Shown piece after piece: positions 43,937 to 53,911 of a stretch of 58,118 nucleotides of DNA; position 1 is the first letter of the stretch, and each line of letters begins with the position of its first letter. Both the position numbers and the translations under genes were made by a program. Origin of the DNA: Clostridia bacterium (GTDB lineage Bacteria; Bacillota; DTU086); NCBI GenBank assembly GCA_012523575.1, contig JAAYIF010000022.1, positions 1 through 58,118 on the forward strand, written 5' to 3'. The notes under the pieces are model-generated. The model made no database searches. It was not told the DNA's origin and saw only the letters and a program-made list of their open reading frames with translations.

Positions 43937-44887
43937 TTACTTCCCCTCTTTTATCCTGATCTGCTTTAGAATTTCCTCAAAATACTCCGGCAGCTCTGCA
44001 TTAAACTCCATATATTCCCCAGTACGGGGATGGGTAATACCCAGGGTTTTGGCATGCAACAGCTGCCCTTCTATGCCAAATTCATTTTTCCTTCTGCCAT
44101 ACTTTGTATCTCCCACGACGGGATGTTTTAAATAGGACATGTGGACGCGGATCTGATGGGTCCTTCCGGTTTTTAATTCCAGCTCCAGAAGGGTGTAGTC
44201 CTCAAATCTCTCCAGAACCCTAAGATAGGTAACCGCCGGTTTGCTGTTCTTAAATACCACTGCCATTTTTTTGCGGTCTTTAGGGTCCCTTCCTATGGGA
44301 GCCTCTATAATGCCCCTGTTCTGCATCACCGTACCGTGGACCAGTGCCGTATATATTCTTTTGAACTCGTGCTTCTTTATTTGTTCCGCCAATCTGCGGT
44401 GGGCAAAATCGTTTTTTGCCGCAATAATTACCCCTGAGGTATCCTTATCCAGCCTGTGAACTATACCCGGTCTCAGAACCCCGTTGATGCCCGACAGATC
44501 TTTACAGTGATATAAAAGGGCATTTACCAGGGTACCCGAATAATTCCCCGGAGCAGGGTGAACCACCATGCCCCGGGGTTTGTCAACCACAATTATGTCC
44601 CCATCCTCATAAATTATGTTGAGGGGTATATTTTGGGGTTCAAGGGTAATTTTTTGGGGTTCCGGAATGCTGAAAACCACTAAATCCCTAGGCTTCAGCT
44701 TGTAGTTTTTTTTCACCCTTTTTCCGTTAACCTTTACTCTACCGTCTTCAATGATCTTCTGTACCTGACTGCGGGAAAGGCGGGGATTCTGCGAGGCAAG
44801 AAAGGCATCGATTCTCTGCCCGGCTCTGTCTTCTTCCACAACAACCCTTAATTCACTTTCCCATACAGCCGTTCTTATCTCTTTCAT
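43937..44887 (-). CDS. rluD: RluD-type 23S rRNA pseudouridine synthase
   Basis: An enzyme that makes pseudouridine in 23S rRNA, with an N-terminal S4 RNA-binding domain (RIDAFLASQNPRLSRSQVQKIIEDGRVKVNG) and the catalytic domain with HRLDKDTSGVIIAAK (catalytic Asp). Also GRTHQIRVHM and GDTKYG. Likely start ATG at 44887 (MKEIRTAVW), about 316 residues, the normal length; a longer frame overlaps lspA. It follows lspA with an overlap of about 35 bases, the usual lspA-rluD pair. The RluD versus RluA/C subtype is by similarity only. Confidence 0.92.
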   Translation of the reverse strand: MKEIRTAVWESELRVVVEEDRAGQRIDAFLASQNPRLSRSQVQKIIEDGRVKVNGKRVKKNYKLKPRDLVVFSIPEPQKITLEPQNIPLNIIYEDGDIIVVDKPRGMVVHPAPGNYSGTLVNALLYHCKDLSGINGVLRPGIVHRLDKDTSGVIIAAKNDFAHRRLAEQIKKHEFKRIYTALVHGTVMQNRGIIEAPIGRDPKDRKKMAVVFKNSKPAVTYLRVLERFEDYTLLELELKTGRTHQIRVHMSYLKHPVVGDTKYGRRKNEFGIEGQLLHAKTLGITHPRTGEYMEFNAELPEYFEEILKQIRIKEGK

Positions 44888-45332
44888 CACATCCCTCTTT
44901 TTCCTGTTGTACAAAAAACTCCCAGCATAACAGAATGACTCCAATAACTATGGCGGTGTCCGCAATGTTGAAAACGGGCCAAACACGAAAATCAATAAAA
45001 TCCACCACATAGCCGTATAAAATCCGATCAATAAAATTTCCCGCAGCCCCTCCAAACTGGAGCGCCAGGGAAGTTTTGGCCAGTCCCATTGATGGGGGAA
45101 GCTGAAGGTAAAAATATATAATTATTATCATGACTATAATGGTAACAACAATAAAAAGTTTGGTTTTGTAAGCAAATAATCCAAAGGCTGCCCCTGGGTT
45201 TTTATATAAGGTCAAATGAAATACGCCCGGTATTAATGGTATGGACTCCCCTTCCATGATAATGCGCTGAATAAGACGTTTGCTCAGCTGATCCAGAAGC
45301 AGCACGGTCGCTGACCATGCAAAAAAATGCAA
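44853..45332 (-). CDS. lspA: LspA, lipoprotein signal peptidase II
   Basis: A membrane aspartic peptidase that cuts the signal of diacylated lipoproteins. It has four membrane segments, VLLLDQLSK near the start, NPGAAFG, the catalytic GGAAGNFIDRILYGYVVDFIDF (first Asp) and FNIADTAIVIGV (second Asp). TTG at 45332 follows GAGAGGTG; 45353 is an alternative. Length is about 159. It is coupled to rluD. Confidence 0.93.
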   Translation of the reverse strand: MHFFAWSATVLLLDQLSKRLIQRIIMEGESIPLIPGVFHLTLYKNPGAAFGLFAYKTKLFIVVTIIVMIIIIYFYLQLPPSMGLAKTSLALQFGGAAGNFIDRILYGYVVDFIDFRVWPVFNIADTAIVIGVILLCWEFFVQQEKEGCDERDKNGCMGK

Positions 45333-45366
45333 TATAACACCTCTCCCCTGCATAAAATTACCCTTA

Positions 45367-46170
45367 TTATTCAGTCTCAGCTACACCGTATAATTCGGCA
45401 AAGTGATGGGTTGGTCCGTGGCCTTTACCAATTTCGAGCCCATATCTTATAGCTGTGGTAATAAACTTTTTACTTTTCTCCACAGCTGCGGGAACATCGT
45501 TTCCCAATGCCAGACAGGCGGCAATGGCTGCAGAATAAGTACATCCCGTACCATGGGTATTTCTGGTGGCTATCCTTTTGGCCGGGTAGCGGTAGAATTT
45601 GTTTCCATCATAAAGGAGATCCACTGCATCATCCGTTAAATGCCCACCTTTTACCAGAACATATTTGGGACCCATTTCCTTTAGGATCTTTGCAGCTTCC
45701 TTCATTCCCTCTTCGTCTTTAATTTCCTTTATTCCCGTTAAAACCATTGCTTCATCAAGGTTGGGGGTAATAACCGCAGCCAGGGGAAACAGCTTTTCCT
45801 TAATTGTTGCTATGGCGTCTTCCTTTAACAGGACATCCCCGCTTTTGGCCACCATAACGGGATCAACCACAAGGTTTTGGACATTGTATTCCTTCAGCTT
45901 GCTGCTGACAGCCTCCACAATTTCCACACTGGAAAGCATTCCTGTCTTTACCGCATCGGCACCTATATCCTTCATAACAGCGTCAATCTGCAGGGCCACA
46001 AAGTCCGGCGGCAGGTCATATACTCCTTCCACGCCTACGGTGTTCTGGGCCGTAACAGAAGTTATGGCCGTGGTTCCGTAAACCATAAAGGCTGCAAAGG
46101 TTTTTAAATCAGCTTGAATGCCGGCGCCTCCACCGGAATCCGAACCGGCAATGGATAGGGCTTTTTTCAT
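45367..46170 (-). CDS. thiD: ThiD, hydroxymethylpyrimidine (phosphate) kinase
   Basis: A bifunctional kinase of thiamin synthesis and salvage, making HMP phosphate and HMP diphosphate. It begins ALSIAGSDSGGGAGIQADLKTF with the substrate-binding GSDSGGGAGIQAD, has DPVMVAKSGDVLL, ITPNLDEAMVL, and the active-site block NTHGTGCTYSAAIAACLA. About 267 residues. ATG at 46170 has GAGGTGAGC upstream. It stands alone here, not in a thi operon, so salvage is likely. Confidence 0.93.
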   Translation of the reverse strand: MKKALSIAGSDSGGGAGIQADLKTFAAFMVYGTTAITSVTAQNTVGVEGVYDLPPDFVALQIDAVMKDIGADAVKTGMLSSVEIVEAVSSKLKEYNVQNLVVDPVMVAKSGDVLLKEDAIATIKEKLFPLAAVITPNLDEAMVLTGIKEIKDEEGMKEAAKILKEMGPKYVLVKGGHLTDDAVDLLYDGNKFYRYPAKRIATRNTHGTGCTYSAAIAACLALGNDVPAAVEKSKKFITTAIRYGLEIGKGHGPTHHFAELYGVAETE

Positions 46171-46259
46171 CACGTCGCTCACCTCAATTTAAATATTTTC
46201 GTTTTAATCCTAACATTGATAAAAGGAAATGTAAACCATTGAAAGCTCAGGCGAGGTGC

Positions 46260-46790
46260 CTATCTTACAAATTCCACCACTTTTTCCAGGGGCTTGCGGG
46301 AAGTTTTTCCAAAATGACCTTCTTCGGCAGGGTAGCCTAAGGGAATAATGGCAACGGGCCGTTCCCTCTTTGAAAGTTCCAAAGCAGAAGTCGCCGCTCC
46401 TTCATCAAAGGCTCCCACCCAGCAGGAACCTATCCCAAGGGCCCAAGCGGAAAGGAGCAGATTCTGCACCGCCGCTGCGGTATCCTGGATACAGTAAAGG
46501 CTTCTTCCCCTTTCTCCATATCTTAAAGCGCTTTCTTCCGGTAGAGCGCAGACCACTATTACCACCGGTGCCTGGATTATAAATCTCTGGTTGTATGCTG
46601 CCCCGGCCAGCTTTTCCTTTATTTCCCTGATTTTTACCACATAAAACTTCCACGGCTGGAGATTTCCAGCGGAGGGAGCGCGGCTGGCAGCTTCTAAAAG
46701 CCTGGTAACGGTGGTATCTGGAATATCCTGGGATTTAAAGGCACGAATGCTTTTTCTCTCCTTAATGACTTCAAAAACATCCCCGGTCAT
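46260..46790 (-). CDS. Nitroreductase-family flavoprotein
   Basis: A 176-residue FMN-dependent nitroreductase-like protein of the small subgroup. It has the N-terminal ERKSIRAFKSQDI, RAPSAGNLQPWKFYVV, AAAVQNLLLSAWALGIGSCWVGAF and PLGYPAE. Such enzymes reduce nitro compounds, quinones or other acceptors with NAD(P)H; the natural substrate is not visible from sequence. ATG at 46790 has GGGGGAT upstream. It lies next to a DUF5665 gene with 14 bases between. Confidence 0.88.
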   Translation of the reverse strand: MTGDVFEVIKERKSIRAFKSQDIPDTTVTRLLEAASRAPSAGNLQPWKFYVVKIREIKEKLAGAAYNQRFIIQAPVVIVVCALPEESALRYGERGRSLYCIQDTAAAVQNLLLSAWALGIGSCWVGAFDEGAATSALELSKRERPVAIIPLGYPAEEGHFGKTSRKPLEKVVEFVR

Positions 46791-46804
46791 TTAAATCATC
46801 CCCC

Positions 46805-47128
46805 TTAAGGAAGCTGACTTTGAAGCTCTACAAGTCGGACAATTTCCGCTATAAAACGGCTTATTACCGGCAAATTAAGAACAATAATCTGCTTTAGTAT
46901 GTAAAATACAATGGCACCCAAAAAGGTAAAACCAAGGGCCATTCCCATTCCCCGGGTCATCCCGAGAAGGAAGTTTAATATAAACAGTTTACGGGTATCC
47001 TTTATTATTTCTACAAATTCTCCAAAGTAAACCCCATTAATTATCTTCAACAATCTCTCTGCTTCTTCCTCGAAATTGTCCGTTCTTTTTTTTCGCTCAC
47101 CGCCTACATCATCGGTCCCTTTGTGCAT
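46805..47128 (-). CDS. DUF5665 small membrane protein
   Basis: A protein of about 107 residues with a charged N-terminal part, a central amphipathic helix and one or two membrane segments (about 60-95, FLLGMTRGMGMALGFTFLGAIVFYILKQI). It matches the DUF5665 family, common in Firmicutes with unknown role. ATG at 47128 follows GGGGGGCTTGGCC; 47152 is the longer frame. Confidence 0.72.
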   Translation of the reverse strand: MHKGTDDVGGERKKRTDNFEEEAERLLKIINGVYFGEFVEIIKDTRKLFILNFLLGMTRGMGMALGFTFLGAIVFYILKQIIVLNLPVISRFIAEIVRLVELQSQLP

Positions 47129-47223
47129 GGCCAAGCCCCCCAAGCCCCCCATTTAAACATTATTAAGTTGCCCAAAAATAAAGGGATTTACTATGTACCG
47201 CCGCTTTCTTCGCTTTCTTTAAT

Positions 47224-48591
47224 TTAATTATTTAAAGCCTGTATGGGCGCGGGAATTCTTCCTCCCCGCACAACAAACCCAGTTGCATCAAATTTTTTAT
47301 AATCCATTATTACAGCCGAGCCCAAAAGCCCTCCGAATTCCACCCTGTCCCCGGCCTTTTTGCCTTCCACGGGAATAACCCTTACCGCCGTGGTTTTGTT
47401 GTTTATCATCCCTATGGCAGCTTCATCGGCAATTATGGCAGCAATGGTTTCCGCGGATACGTCTCCGGGAAGGGCAATCATATCCAAACCCACGGAACAT
47501 ACACTGGTCATGGCTTCCAGCTTCTCCAGGGACAAAGATCCCGCTTCCACCGCTTCAACCATTCCCGCATCTTCACTCACCGGAATAAAAGCTCCGCTCA
47601 ATCCTCCCACATAGGACGAAGCCATGGCTCCGCCCTTTTTCACCGCATCATTGAGCATTGCTAGGGCTGCCGTGGTGCCGGGACCCCCACAGCTTTCCAA
47701 TCCCATAGCCTCCAAAATAGAAGCCACACTGTCCCCCACAGCTGGTGTGGGAGCAAGGGAGAGATCCACAATCCCAAAGGAAACTTTAAGGCGCTCCGAT
47801 GCAGCCCTGCCCACCAGCTCTCCCATTCTGGTAACTTTAAAGGCCGTTTTCTTTATTATTTCAGCTATGGTGCCCAAATCCGCATGGGGAAGCTGCTTAA
47901 TGGCTTTTAACACAACACCGGGTCCGCTGACGCCCACATTTACAGCAGCTTCAGGTTCACCGGCACCGTGAAAAGCTCCTGCCATAAAGGGATTATCCTC
48001 GGGGGCGTTGCAGAACACAACAAGTTTAGCACAGCCAATGCTTTCCTTGTGGGCAGTCCGGCGGGCGGTTTCCTTTATTATCTGTCCCATTATATTAACG
48101 GCATCCATATTTATGCCAGCTTTGGTGCTGGCCACGTTTACGGAAGAACAGACTCTTTCCGTTTCCGAAAGGGCACCGGGTATGGCATTGACCAGCAGAC
48201 GGTCCTGCTTGGTAAAACCTTTGTGCACAAGGGCAGTAAAGCCGCCTATAAAATCCACGCCTATTTCCTTGGCCGCCCTGTCCATGGCATGGGCACATCT
48301 TACATACTCTTCTTCATCCCTCAATGCCGCTATTAAGGAAAGGGGGGTTACAGAAACCCTTTTATTAATTATGGGGATACCATAATCCCTTTCGATTTCT
48401 TCAGCAACGGGCACCAGGTTTTCCCCGTATTTTACTATCTTATTGTAAATTTTTCTAATAATGGTTTCCGCATCACTTCCGCTGCAATCATTTAAGCTTA
48501 TACCCAAGGTTATGGTTCTAATGTCCAGATGTTCCGCTTCTATCATCCTGATGGTTTCCAGGATTTCATCTATTCCAAAGGTAAAAGGCAT
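47224..48591 (-). CDS. DUF711 / UPF0210 family protein
   Basis: A 455-residue protein of the DUF711 (PFL-like) family, conserved in many anaerobes and archaea. Motifs include [21 protein letters not shown] near the start, [38 protein letters not shown] and [15 protein letters not shown]. It lacks the glycyl-radical loop of true pyruvate formate-lyase, so the PFL label is structural only. The function is unknown. It is always paired with an ACT-domain protein of the UPF0237 family, as here (18 bases upstream). Confidence 0.88.
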   Translation of the reverse strand: MPFTFGIDEILETIRMIEAEHLDIRTITLGISLNDCSGSDAETIIRKIYNKIVKYGENLVPVAEEIERDYGIPIINKRVSVTPLSLIAALRDEEEYVRCAHAMDRAAKEIGVDFIGGFTALVHKGFTKQDRLLVNAIPGALSETERVCSSVNVASTKAGINMDAVNIMGQIIKETARRTAHKESIGCAKLVVFCNAPEDNPFMAGAFHGAGEPEAAVNVGVSGPGVVLKAIKQLPHADLGTIAEIIKKTAFKVTRMGELVGRAASERLKVSFGIVDLSLAPTPAVGDSVASILEAMGLESCGGPGTTAALAMLNDAVKKGGAMASSYVGGLSGAFIPVSEDAGMVEAVEAGSLSLEKLEAMTSVCSVGLDMIALPGDVSAETIAAIIADEAAIGMINNKTTAVRVIPVEGKKAGDRVEFGGLLGSAVIMDYKKFDATGFVVRGGRIPAPIQALNN

Positions 48592-48609
48592 AGGTAAACC
48601 CCCTTGATC

Positions 48610-48888
48610 CTATATTCGGTGCATGTAACGGAATACGTCCTCATGCTGGGCAGTTATTTTTACCTGAAGCTCCTGGGCACATTGATCTAAAAGCTGTTTT
48701 AATTCGCTGAAATCCACCGTGCACTGGGCAATGTCCACAATCATTATCATGGTAAAAAACTCCTGCATAATGGTTTGGCTTATGTCCACAATATTTGCGT
48801 TGTACTTGGCCAGGACGCTTGTAACTCCAGCTATTATTCCCACCTTGTCTATTCCCACAACCGTTATAACAATACGGTTACTTTTCAC
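48610..48888 (-). CDS. ACT-domain protein (UPF0237)
   Basis: A protein of about 92 residues made of a single ACT domain, RIVITVVGIDKVGIIAGVTSVLAKYNANIVDISQTIM, with a second half QCTVDFSELKQLLDQCAQELQVKIT. ACT domains usually bind small ligands such as amino acids. GTG at 48888 fits GGAGGG better than ATG at 48894. It is read first in the ACT-DUF711 pair, suggesting a regulatory subunit, though this is unproven. Confidence 0.88.
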   Translation of the reverse strand: MKSNRIVITVVGIDKVGIIAGVTSVLAKYNANIVDISQTIMQEFFTMIMIVDIAQCTVDFSELKQLLDQCAQELQVKITAQHEDVFRYMHRI

Positions 48889-48960
48889 ACCCATCTCCCT
48901 CCACTATCTTTATCAAGATTATTATACCAGCAAAAAAAGAGCATTAACCAAAACCCTCCA

Positions 48961-48987
48961 AAAATAAAGTCCCCCTTTCGGGGGACA
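48961..48987 (-). terminator. ileS terminator
   Basis: GTCCCCC (48969-48975) pairs with GGGGGAC (48980-48986) around TTTC; on the minus strand a TTTATTTTT follows. It ends the ileS transcript before the ACT gene. Confidence 0.85.
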
Positions 48988-48996
48988 TCACTGCTT

Positions 48997-51783
48997 TTAT
49001 CCCAGGCTTTCCACCACCCCAACGCATCTGCTGCAGATGGTGGGATGTTCTTCAGCCTGCCCGACGGTCTCACTGTACATCCAGCACCGCTCGCATTTTT
49101 CTCCTGCCGCTCTGTCTATTTTTATTCCCAGCTTCTGCTCTTCCCAGTACCTTGTAACTTCATCGGGCAGTTCTTTGCCCGGGTCATTGAGCTCTACCTG
49201 GGAAACTATAAACAGGGTGGCAAGGTCCTGCTCATATTCCTTTAGAAAATCGTACAGCTCTTTCTCTGGATAAAGTTCCACCTTTGCTTCCAGGGAATCC
49301 CTTATAAAACCGTTATTTCTGGCAATCTCCAGGGCATCCACCACCTGGTCCCTAACCCCTATAAGTTTCTCCCATCTTTCTTCAAGATCCGGGTCAAGGT
49401 ACTTCTCATTTACTTCAGGCCAATCAGCCAGTTGAACACTTAAAGGTGCTCCTTCTTTCTTGGGCATATGCCTCCATATTTCTTCAGTGGTAAAGGCCAG
49501 GATGGGAGTAAGCAATATTACCAGCACTTCAAGAATCTGATGCATAACCGTCTGGGCGGCACGCCTTTCCACACTGTCCGCTTTGGAAATGTACAGTCTA
49601 TCCTTTAAGATATTGAGATAAAAAGCGCTCATTTCCGTTACGCAGAAGTTGTGAATATCATAGTATACCCGGTGGAAGTCATACCTGGAATATGCTTCCG
49701 TAACACGTTTTATAAGCTTGTGGAGCTTCAGTAACGCCCATTTATCCAGTTCCAGAAGATCTTCATAGTCCACTTCGTCTTTCCCCGGGGTAAAATCGTA
49801 AAGGTTTCCAATCAAAAAGCGGCATGTATTTCTAATCTTGCGGTAAGCTTCGGCTATCTGCTTCATGATATTGTCAGAAACGGCAATGTCCTTTTGATAA
49901 TCAGCCGAGGATACCCAAAGCCGTATAATATCCGCTCCCATGGATTTTATTACATCCATGGGGTCAATAACGTTCCCCAGGGACTTGGACATTTTCCTGC
50001 CCTGCTCATCCACCAGAAATCCATGGGTGAGGACGGATTTATAGGGAGCTTTACCTGTAACGGCTACACTGGTTGTCAGCGAAGAATTAAACCAGCCGCG
50101 GTGCTGATCGCTTCCCTCAAGATAGAGGTCAGCAGGCCACTTAAGTTCTTCCCTCTCCATGAGCACCCCAAAGTGGCTGGAGCCGGAATCAAACCAAACG
50201 TCCATAATATCCTTTTCTTTCTCAAATTCTCCGCTGCCGCAGGCATGGCACTTCAATCCCTCGGGGATCAATTCATGGGCTTCTTTAATAAACCATATAT
50301 CGGAACCATGCTCCCTAAAAAGATCCTGAATATGGGAAATGGTCTCTTCCGTTATTATAATTTCTCCGCAGGACTTGCAGTAAAAGGCAGGAATGGGTAC
50401 ACCCCAGGTCCTTTGCCTGGAAATGCACCAGTCTCCCCTTTCCGCTATCATATTATACATTCTTTCTCTTCCCCAGGAAGGAATCCATTGGACTCTGTCA
50501 ATTTCTTCAAGGAGCTCTTGACGGAATTTTCCTATGGAAGCAAACCACTGCTCCGTTGCCCTGAAGATAACAGGGTGCTTACAGCGCCAGCAGTGGGGGT
50601 ACTGGTGACTGATAAAGCTAAGATGCATAAGGCTTCCGTTATCCTCCAGTTTACCGGTAATAACCTTGTTGGCTTTGTAATAAGGAAGACCTTCCAGCTC
50701 CTTTATCTCGTCGGTAAATTTACCTTCGTTATCAAGGGGTGATATAATGGGAAGTCCATACCGCTGTCCCACTTCATAGTCTTCAATACCGTGGCCCGGC
50801 GCAGTATGAACGCATCCTGTACCCTGTTCAAGGGTGACATGCTCCCCTAGGATAATCAGGGAATCCCTTTCCACCAGCGGGTTTTTACACACTACCCCTT
50901 CCAGTTCCTCTCCCTTGAACTCCTTAACCACTTTAAAGCCCTCTTCCATCCCCATATCTTCAAGGGCTTTTTTGTAAAGTTCTTTGGCCATTAAATAATA
51001 TTCCCCGTTCTTTTCCAGCAAGATATATTCATATCTTGGGTGCAGGGCAATGGCAACGTTTGCCGGAAGAGTCCACGGGGTGGTGGTCCAGATCAATACA
51101 TAGCAGTTGTTTTCGGGAAGCTTACCTTTACCGTCAACAACGGAAAACTTTACGTATATAGAAGGAGATTTTGCATCGTGATATTCCACCTCGGCCTCCG
51201 CCAGGGCCGTCTGGCAGTCGGCACACCAGTATACGGGCTTAAGGCCCTTGTAAATATATCCCTTCCTTGCCATTTCGCCAAAAACACCTATTTGGGCTGC
51301 TTCAAATTCGGGATGGAGGGTTAAATAGGGATTATCCCAGTCTCCCCTTACTCCAAGACGCCTGAACTGTTCCCTTTGAATATCAACATATTTCAGGGCA
51401 TACTCCTTGCACTTCTGCCTGAATTGGTGAACGCTTATTTCACTCCGTTTAAGTCCCAGATTTTTAATGGCCTGGGTTTCAATGGGCAACCCATGGGTGT
51501 CCCAACCCGGCACATAGGGAGCATCGTATCCCGCCATGGAGTGGAATTTAACAATGAAGTCCTTGAGTATTTTGTTAAGGGTTGTCCCTAAATGGATGTT
51601 TCCATTGGCATAGGGGGGACCGTCATGGAGGACAAATTTCTCCTTCCCTTTGTTTTTTTCCTGTACCTTTTCATAAATATTGTTTTCATCCCAGAATTTC
51701 AGAATTTCGGGCTCCCTTTTGGGCAGATTTGCCCTCATGGGAAAATCCGTTTTGGGCAGATTAAGGGTTTCGTTATAGCTCAC
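48997..51783 (-). CDS. ileS: IleS, isoleucyl-tRNA synthetase
   Basis: Charges tRNA-Ile. About 928 residues, the bacterial type 1 form. The HIGH signature reads HLGT in [15 protein letters not shown] (about 65), the CP1 editing domain follows, KMSKSLGN lies near 598, and a C-terminal zinc domain ends CERCW...CSRC. GTG at 51783 is preferred (AGAGGTG 6 bases upstream) over GTG at 51792. Its mRNA has a T-box leader, so expression responds to uncharged tRNA-Ile. Confidence 0.97.
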   Translation of the reverse strand: MSYNETLNLPKTDFPMRANLPKREPEILKFWDENNIYEKVQEKNKGKEKFVLHDGPPYANGNIHLGTTLNKILKDFIVKFHSMAGYDAPYVPGWDTHGLPIETQAIKNLGLKRSEISVHQFRQKCKEYALKYVDIQREQFRRLGVRGDWDNPYLTLHPEFEAAQIGVFGEMARKGYIYKGLKPVYWCADCQTALAEAEVEYHDAKSPSIYVKFSVVDGKGKLPENNCYVLIWTTTPWTLPANVAIALHPRYEYILLEKNGEYYLMAKELYKKALEDMGMEEGFKVVKEFKGEELEGVVCKNPLVERDSLIILGEHVTLEQGTGCVHTAPGHGIEDYEVGQRYGLPIISPLDNEGKFTDEIKELEGLPYYKANKVITGKLEDNGSLMHLSFISHQYPHCWRCKHPVIFRATEQWFASIGKFRQELLEEIDRVQWIPSWGRERMYNMIAERGDWCISRQRTWGVPIPAFYCKSCGEIIITEETISHIQDLFREHGSDIWFIKEAHELIPEGLKCHACGSGEFEKEKDIMDVWFDSGSSHFGVLMEREELKWPADLYLEGSDQHRGWFNSSLTTSVAVTGKAPYKSVLTHGFLVDEQGRKMSKSLGNVIDPMDVIKSMGADIIRLWVSSADYQKDIAVSDNIMKQIAEAYRKIRNTCRFLIGNLYDFTPGKDEVDYEDLLELDKWALLKLHKLIKRVTEAYSRYDFHRVYYDIHNFCVTEMSAFYLNILKDRLYISKADSVERRAAQTVMHQILEVLVILLTPILAFTTEEIWRHMPKKEGAPLSVQLADWPEVNEKYLDPDLEERWEKLIGVRDQVVDALEIARNNGFIRDSLEAKVELYPEKELYDFLKEYEQDLATLFIVSQVELNDPGKELPDEVTRYWEEQKLGIKIDRAAGEKCERCWMYSETVGQAEEHPTICSRCVGVVESLG

Positions 51784-51852
51784 AGTTCTCACCTCTTACT
51801 TCCATTATGTAATTAATTTAGATCCTTTAGTCCTTTATCACCCATTATTAAA

Positions 51853-52120
51853 AAAGCCCCCATCCCTAAGGACGAGAGGCTCTACCCGCGGTACCACCTT
51901 AGTAAACCGCCAGCAGACGGTTCACTCACAGCACATAACGCGTAGCTCACGTCGGCTCCTACTTTCTTTACCAATTTCAGAGCGCCGCTCGGGGGCGATC
52001 TTCGGCTGCCTTCCGGGACCGGCTCCCACCTTCCCGGCCTCGCTGTTTCCGGAAAAAAACAGCTTACTCCTCCCCGTCACTGCCTTTTGCTTTATTTTCT
52101 TTCATTTCCTGCATAGATTG
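51853..52120 (-). promoter_or_regulatory. T-box leader, Ile-specific, for ileS
   Basis: On the minus strand the T-box AAGGTGGTACCGCGG (51888-51902) is followed by a terminator ending GGGGGCTTTTTT (to 51853). Stem I carries GGAGTA near its base and GAAGATCGCC on its 3' side, with ATC (51997-51999) in the specifier position, an Ile codon. Uncharged tRNA-Ile would pair with both and prevent termination. Confidence 0.92.
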
Positions 52121-52126
52121 AATAAT

Positions 52127-52155
52127 ATTATAAATATAAGTCATTATAATGTCAA
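52127..52155 (-). promoter_or_regulatory. Consensus promoter for the ileS T-box RNA
   Basis: On the minus strand TTGACA (52150-52155), 17-base spacer, TATAAT (52127-52132): a perfect sigma-A promoter. Confidence 0.85.
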
Positions 52156-52185
52156 ATTAAACAAAAATAAGCATTATCATACATT

Positions 52186-52707
52186 CTAAACCTCTTCTAC
52201 CTCAAATTTGCTTTCTTTATCCTCCTCTTCCTCCCCTTCTACCCTTTCTTCGTCGCCGGGCTCGTCCTTTAATTTTTTATCAAGAAGTTCAAGATAAGTC
52301 CTTAACAAAGTTCTAAATTCCGCAGCAAAGGTTTGCTGATCCTTTTTTATTTCCTCCAGCAATTCCTTTTGCTTTTTAACTTCCTCTTCAGCCTGGGATA
52401 TCATCCTTTGGGCTTCTTTGCGGGCCTCTTCAATTATCAATTCCGCTTCTTTTAAAGCATTCTGCTTGGTGTCTTCCGCGGTTTTCTTCGCCAACACCAG
52501 GGTTTCGTTAAGGGTTTTCTCCAGCTGGCTGTACTTCTCCAGCTCCCTTTCCAATTTACCGATATTCTCAAGATATTCCTGATTCATCCGGTATAGTTTT
52601 TCATATTCCTTTGATACTTTGCTCAGAAAACTGTCCACTTCCTCCGCATTATACCCACGCAGGCTTTTGGAAAAGCTTCTGGCTTCTATTTCCACCGGCG
52701 TCAGCAT
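52186..52707 (-). CDS. divIVA: DivIVA-family cell pole / division protein
   Basis: A protein of about 173 residues that binds curved membranes at poles and septa. The N-terminal membrane-binding segment is TPVEIEARSFSKSLRGYNAEEVDSFLSKV, followed by a long coiled coil (about 30-140) and an acidic C-terminal tail. ATG at 52707 has GGAGGTG upstream. It lies after yggT in the conserved pgeF-yggS-sepF-proC-yggT-divIVA-ileS order. Confidence 0.93.
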   Translation of the reverse strand: MLTPVEIEARSFSKSLRGYNAEEVDSFLSKVSKEYEKLYRMNQEYLENIGKLERELEKYSQLEKTLNETLVLAKKTAEDTKQNALKEAELIIEEARKEAQRMISQAEEEVKKQKELLEEIKKDQQTFAAEFRTLLRTYLELLDKKLKDEPGDEERVEGEEEEDKESKFEVEEV

Positions 52708-52786
52708 CAAAAATTTCACCTCCAGAATAAATTTAAAAATAACTTCTTTAATTTCTTTAAAAAGCCTGCGTTAATGGTAGATAATT

Positions 52787-53065
52787 CTAAAAAATTGTCG
52801 CAAAAAATATTCGCAAAATAAGCCTCTCCACAAGCTGAAGGAATATAATGGCAAAAAGCGGCGAAAAGTCCAAAGGAATGGAACCCCTTGGTATGAGGCG
52901 GCGGAAGGGAGCAAGAAGGGGCTCTGTAAATTCATATATGAATCTAACCAGCGGGTTATTGTAATCAACGTTTATCCAGGAAAGCACCACCCTGGCAATA
53001 ATGAGCCATTGGAGAACGGCAAAAGAAATTCTGATCACTTGGTATAAAACAAACAAAACAGACAC
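52787..53065 (-). CDS. yggT: YggT family membrane protein
   Basis: A 92-residue protein with two or three membrane segments (about 5-30, 60-90) and the family motif FTEPLLAPFRRLIPRGSIPLDFSPLFAI. It is linked to cell division and osmotic fitness in some bacteria, with no exact function. It lies between proC and divIVA. The start may be GTG 53065 or a downstream TTG. Confidence 0.88.
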   Translation of the reverse strand: MSVLFVLYQVIRISFAVLQWLIIARVVLSWINVDYNNPLVRFIYEFTEPLLAPFRRLIPRGSIPLDFSPLFAIIFLQLVERLILRIFFATIF

Positions 53066-53098
53066 CCCATTTAGATTATAGAACTTGTTTCATTCTAT

Positions 53099-53896
53099 CT
53101 ATTGTAGTTCTTTAGCCTTTTCCCAGGCAGCTTCCACAGCTTCCATCAGGACAGCCCTTATTTCTCCTTCTTCCAGCTTTTTAAGGGCCGCAGCAGTGGT
53201 TCCTCCGGGAGACATAACCTTTGCCTTTAGAACCGCAGGATGTTCTTCTGAAAGGGAAACCATTTTGGCTGCACCTATAACGGTCTGCACCACAAGATCA
53301 GAGGCAGTATTCCTCGGGATACCGATGGTTACCCCGGCATCCACCAGCGCTTCAATAATTAAGTATATATATGCCGGACCGCTCCCGCTTAAAGCCGTTG
53401 CTCCATTCATCAGTTTTTCGGGAAGCTCCAATACCTTTCCCGCAGTTCCAAAGAGTTCCGCAGCAATTTCCAAATGCCCTTTTTCAGCATATTTCCCGGT
53501 GCACAGCGCCGTAACACCTTCACCTATGAGACAGGGGGTGTTGGGCATGGCCCTGACCACAGGAATTTCCTTTTCCAGCAGATCCTCAATAAAAGCCGTG
53601 GAAATGCCCGCAGCAATGGATATGAGGGTTTTTTCCGCCGTTAAAGCATCCCTTATTTCTTCCACTACTTCCCTTATATTATTTGGCTTTACTGCTAGAA
53701 TAATTGTCTCACTTAACTCTACTACATCTATATTACTTTTATGCCCCTTAACCCCGTAATTCTTTTCCATATACTCCAAACGGTCCAGTAAAATATCGCT
53801 GCAGTTAATGTTTTGGGGTAAATATTTGTTTGCTGACAAAATCCCCCTTATAAGGGCCTCTGCCATGGCCCCTGCCCCGATAAAGCCTACATTCAC
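53099..53896 (-). CDS. proC: ProC, pyrroline-5-carboxylate reductase
   Basis: Makes proline from pyrroline-5-carboxylate with NAD(P)H. It has the dinucleotide motif VGFIGAGAMAEALIRG at the N-terminus, AVKPNNI, RAMPNTPCLIGEGVTAL, and the C-terminal catalytic block LSGSGPAYIYLIIEALVDAGVTIGI and SPGGTTAAAL. 265 residues, normal. GTG at 53896 follows GGTGAT. In this cluster its link to division genes is only positional. Confidence 0.96.
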   Translation of the reverse strand: MNVGFIGAGAMAEALIRGILSANKYLPQNINCSDILLDRLEYMEKNYGVKGHKSNIDVVELSETIILAVKPNNIREVVEEIRDALTAEKTLISIAAGISTAFIEDLLEKEIPVVRAMPNTPCLIGEGVTALCTGKYAEKGHLEIAAELFGTAGKVLELPEKLMNGATALSGSGPAYIYLIIEALVDAGVTIGIPRNTASDLVVQTVIGAAKMVSLSEEHPAVLKAKVMSPGGTTAAALKKLEEGEIRAVLMEAVEAAWEKAKELQ

Positions 53897-53911
53897 CTAT
53901 CACCATTCCCT

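Noticed and set aside
47224..48591. Pyruvate formate-lyase
   Set aside because: The DUF711 protein lacks the glycyl-radical motif and the catalytic cysteine pair; only the NrdD protein at the right edge has a glycyl-radical site.
49894..50742. 282-codon open frame on the plus strand opposite ileS
   Set aside because: It lies fully inside the well-conserved ileS gene in another frame, has no ribosome site and no recognisable protein pattern.
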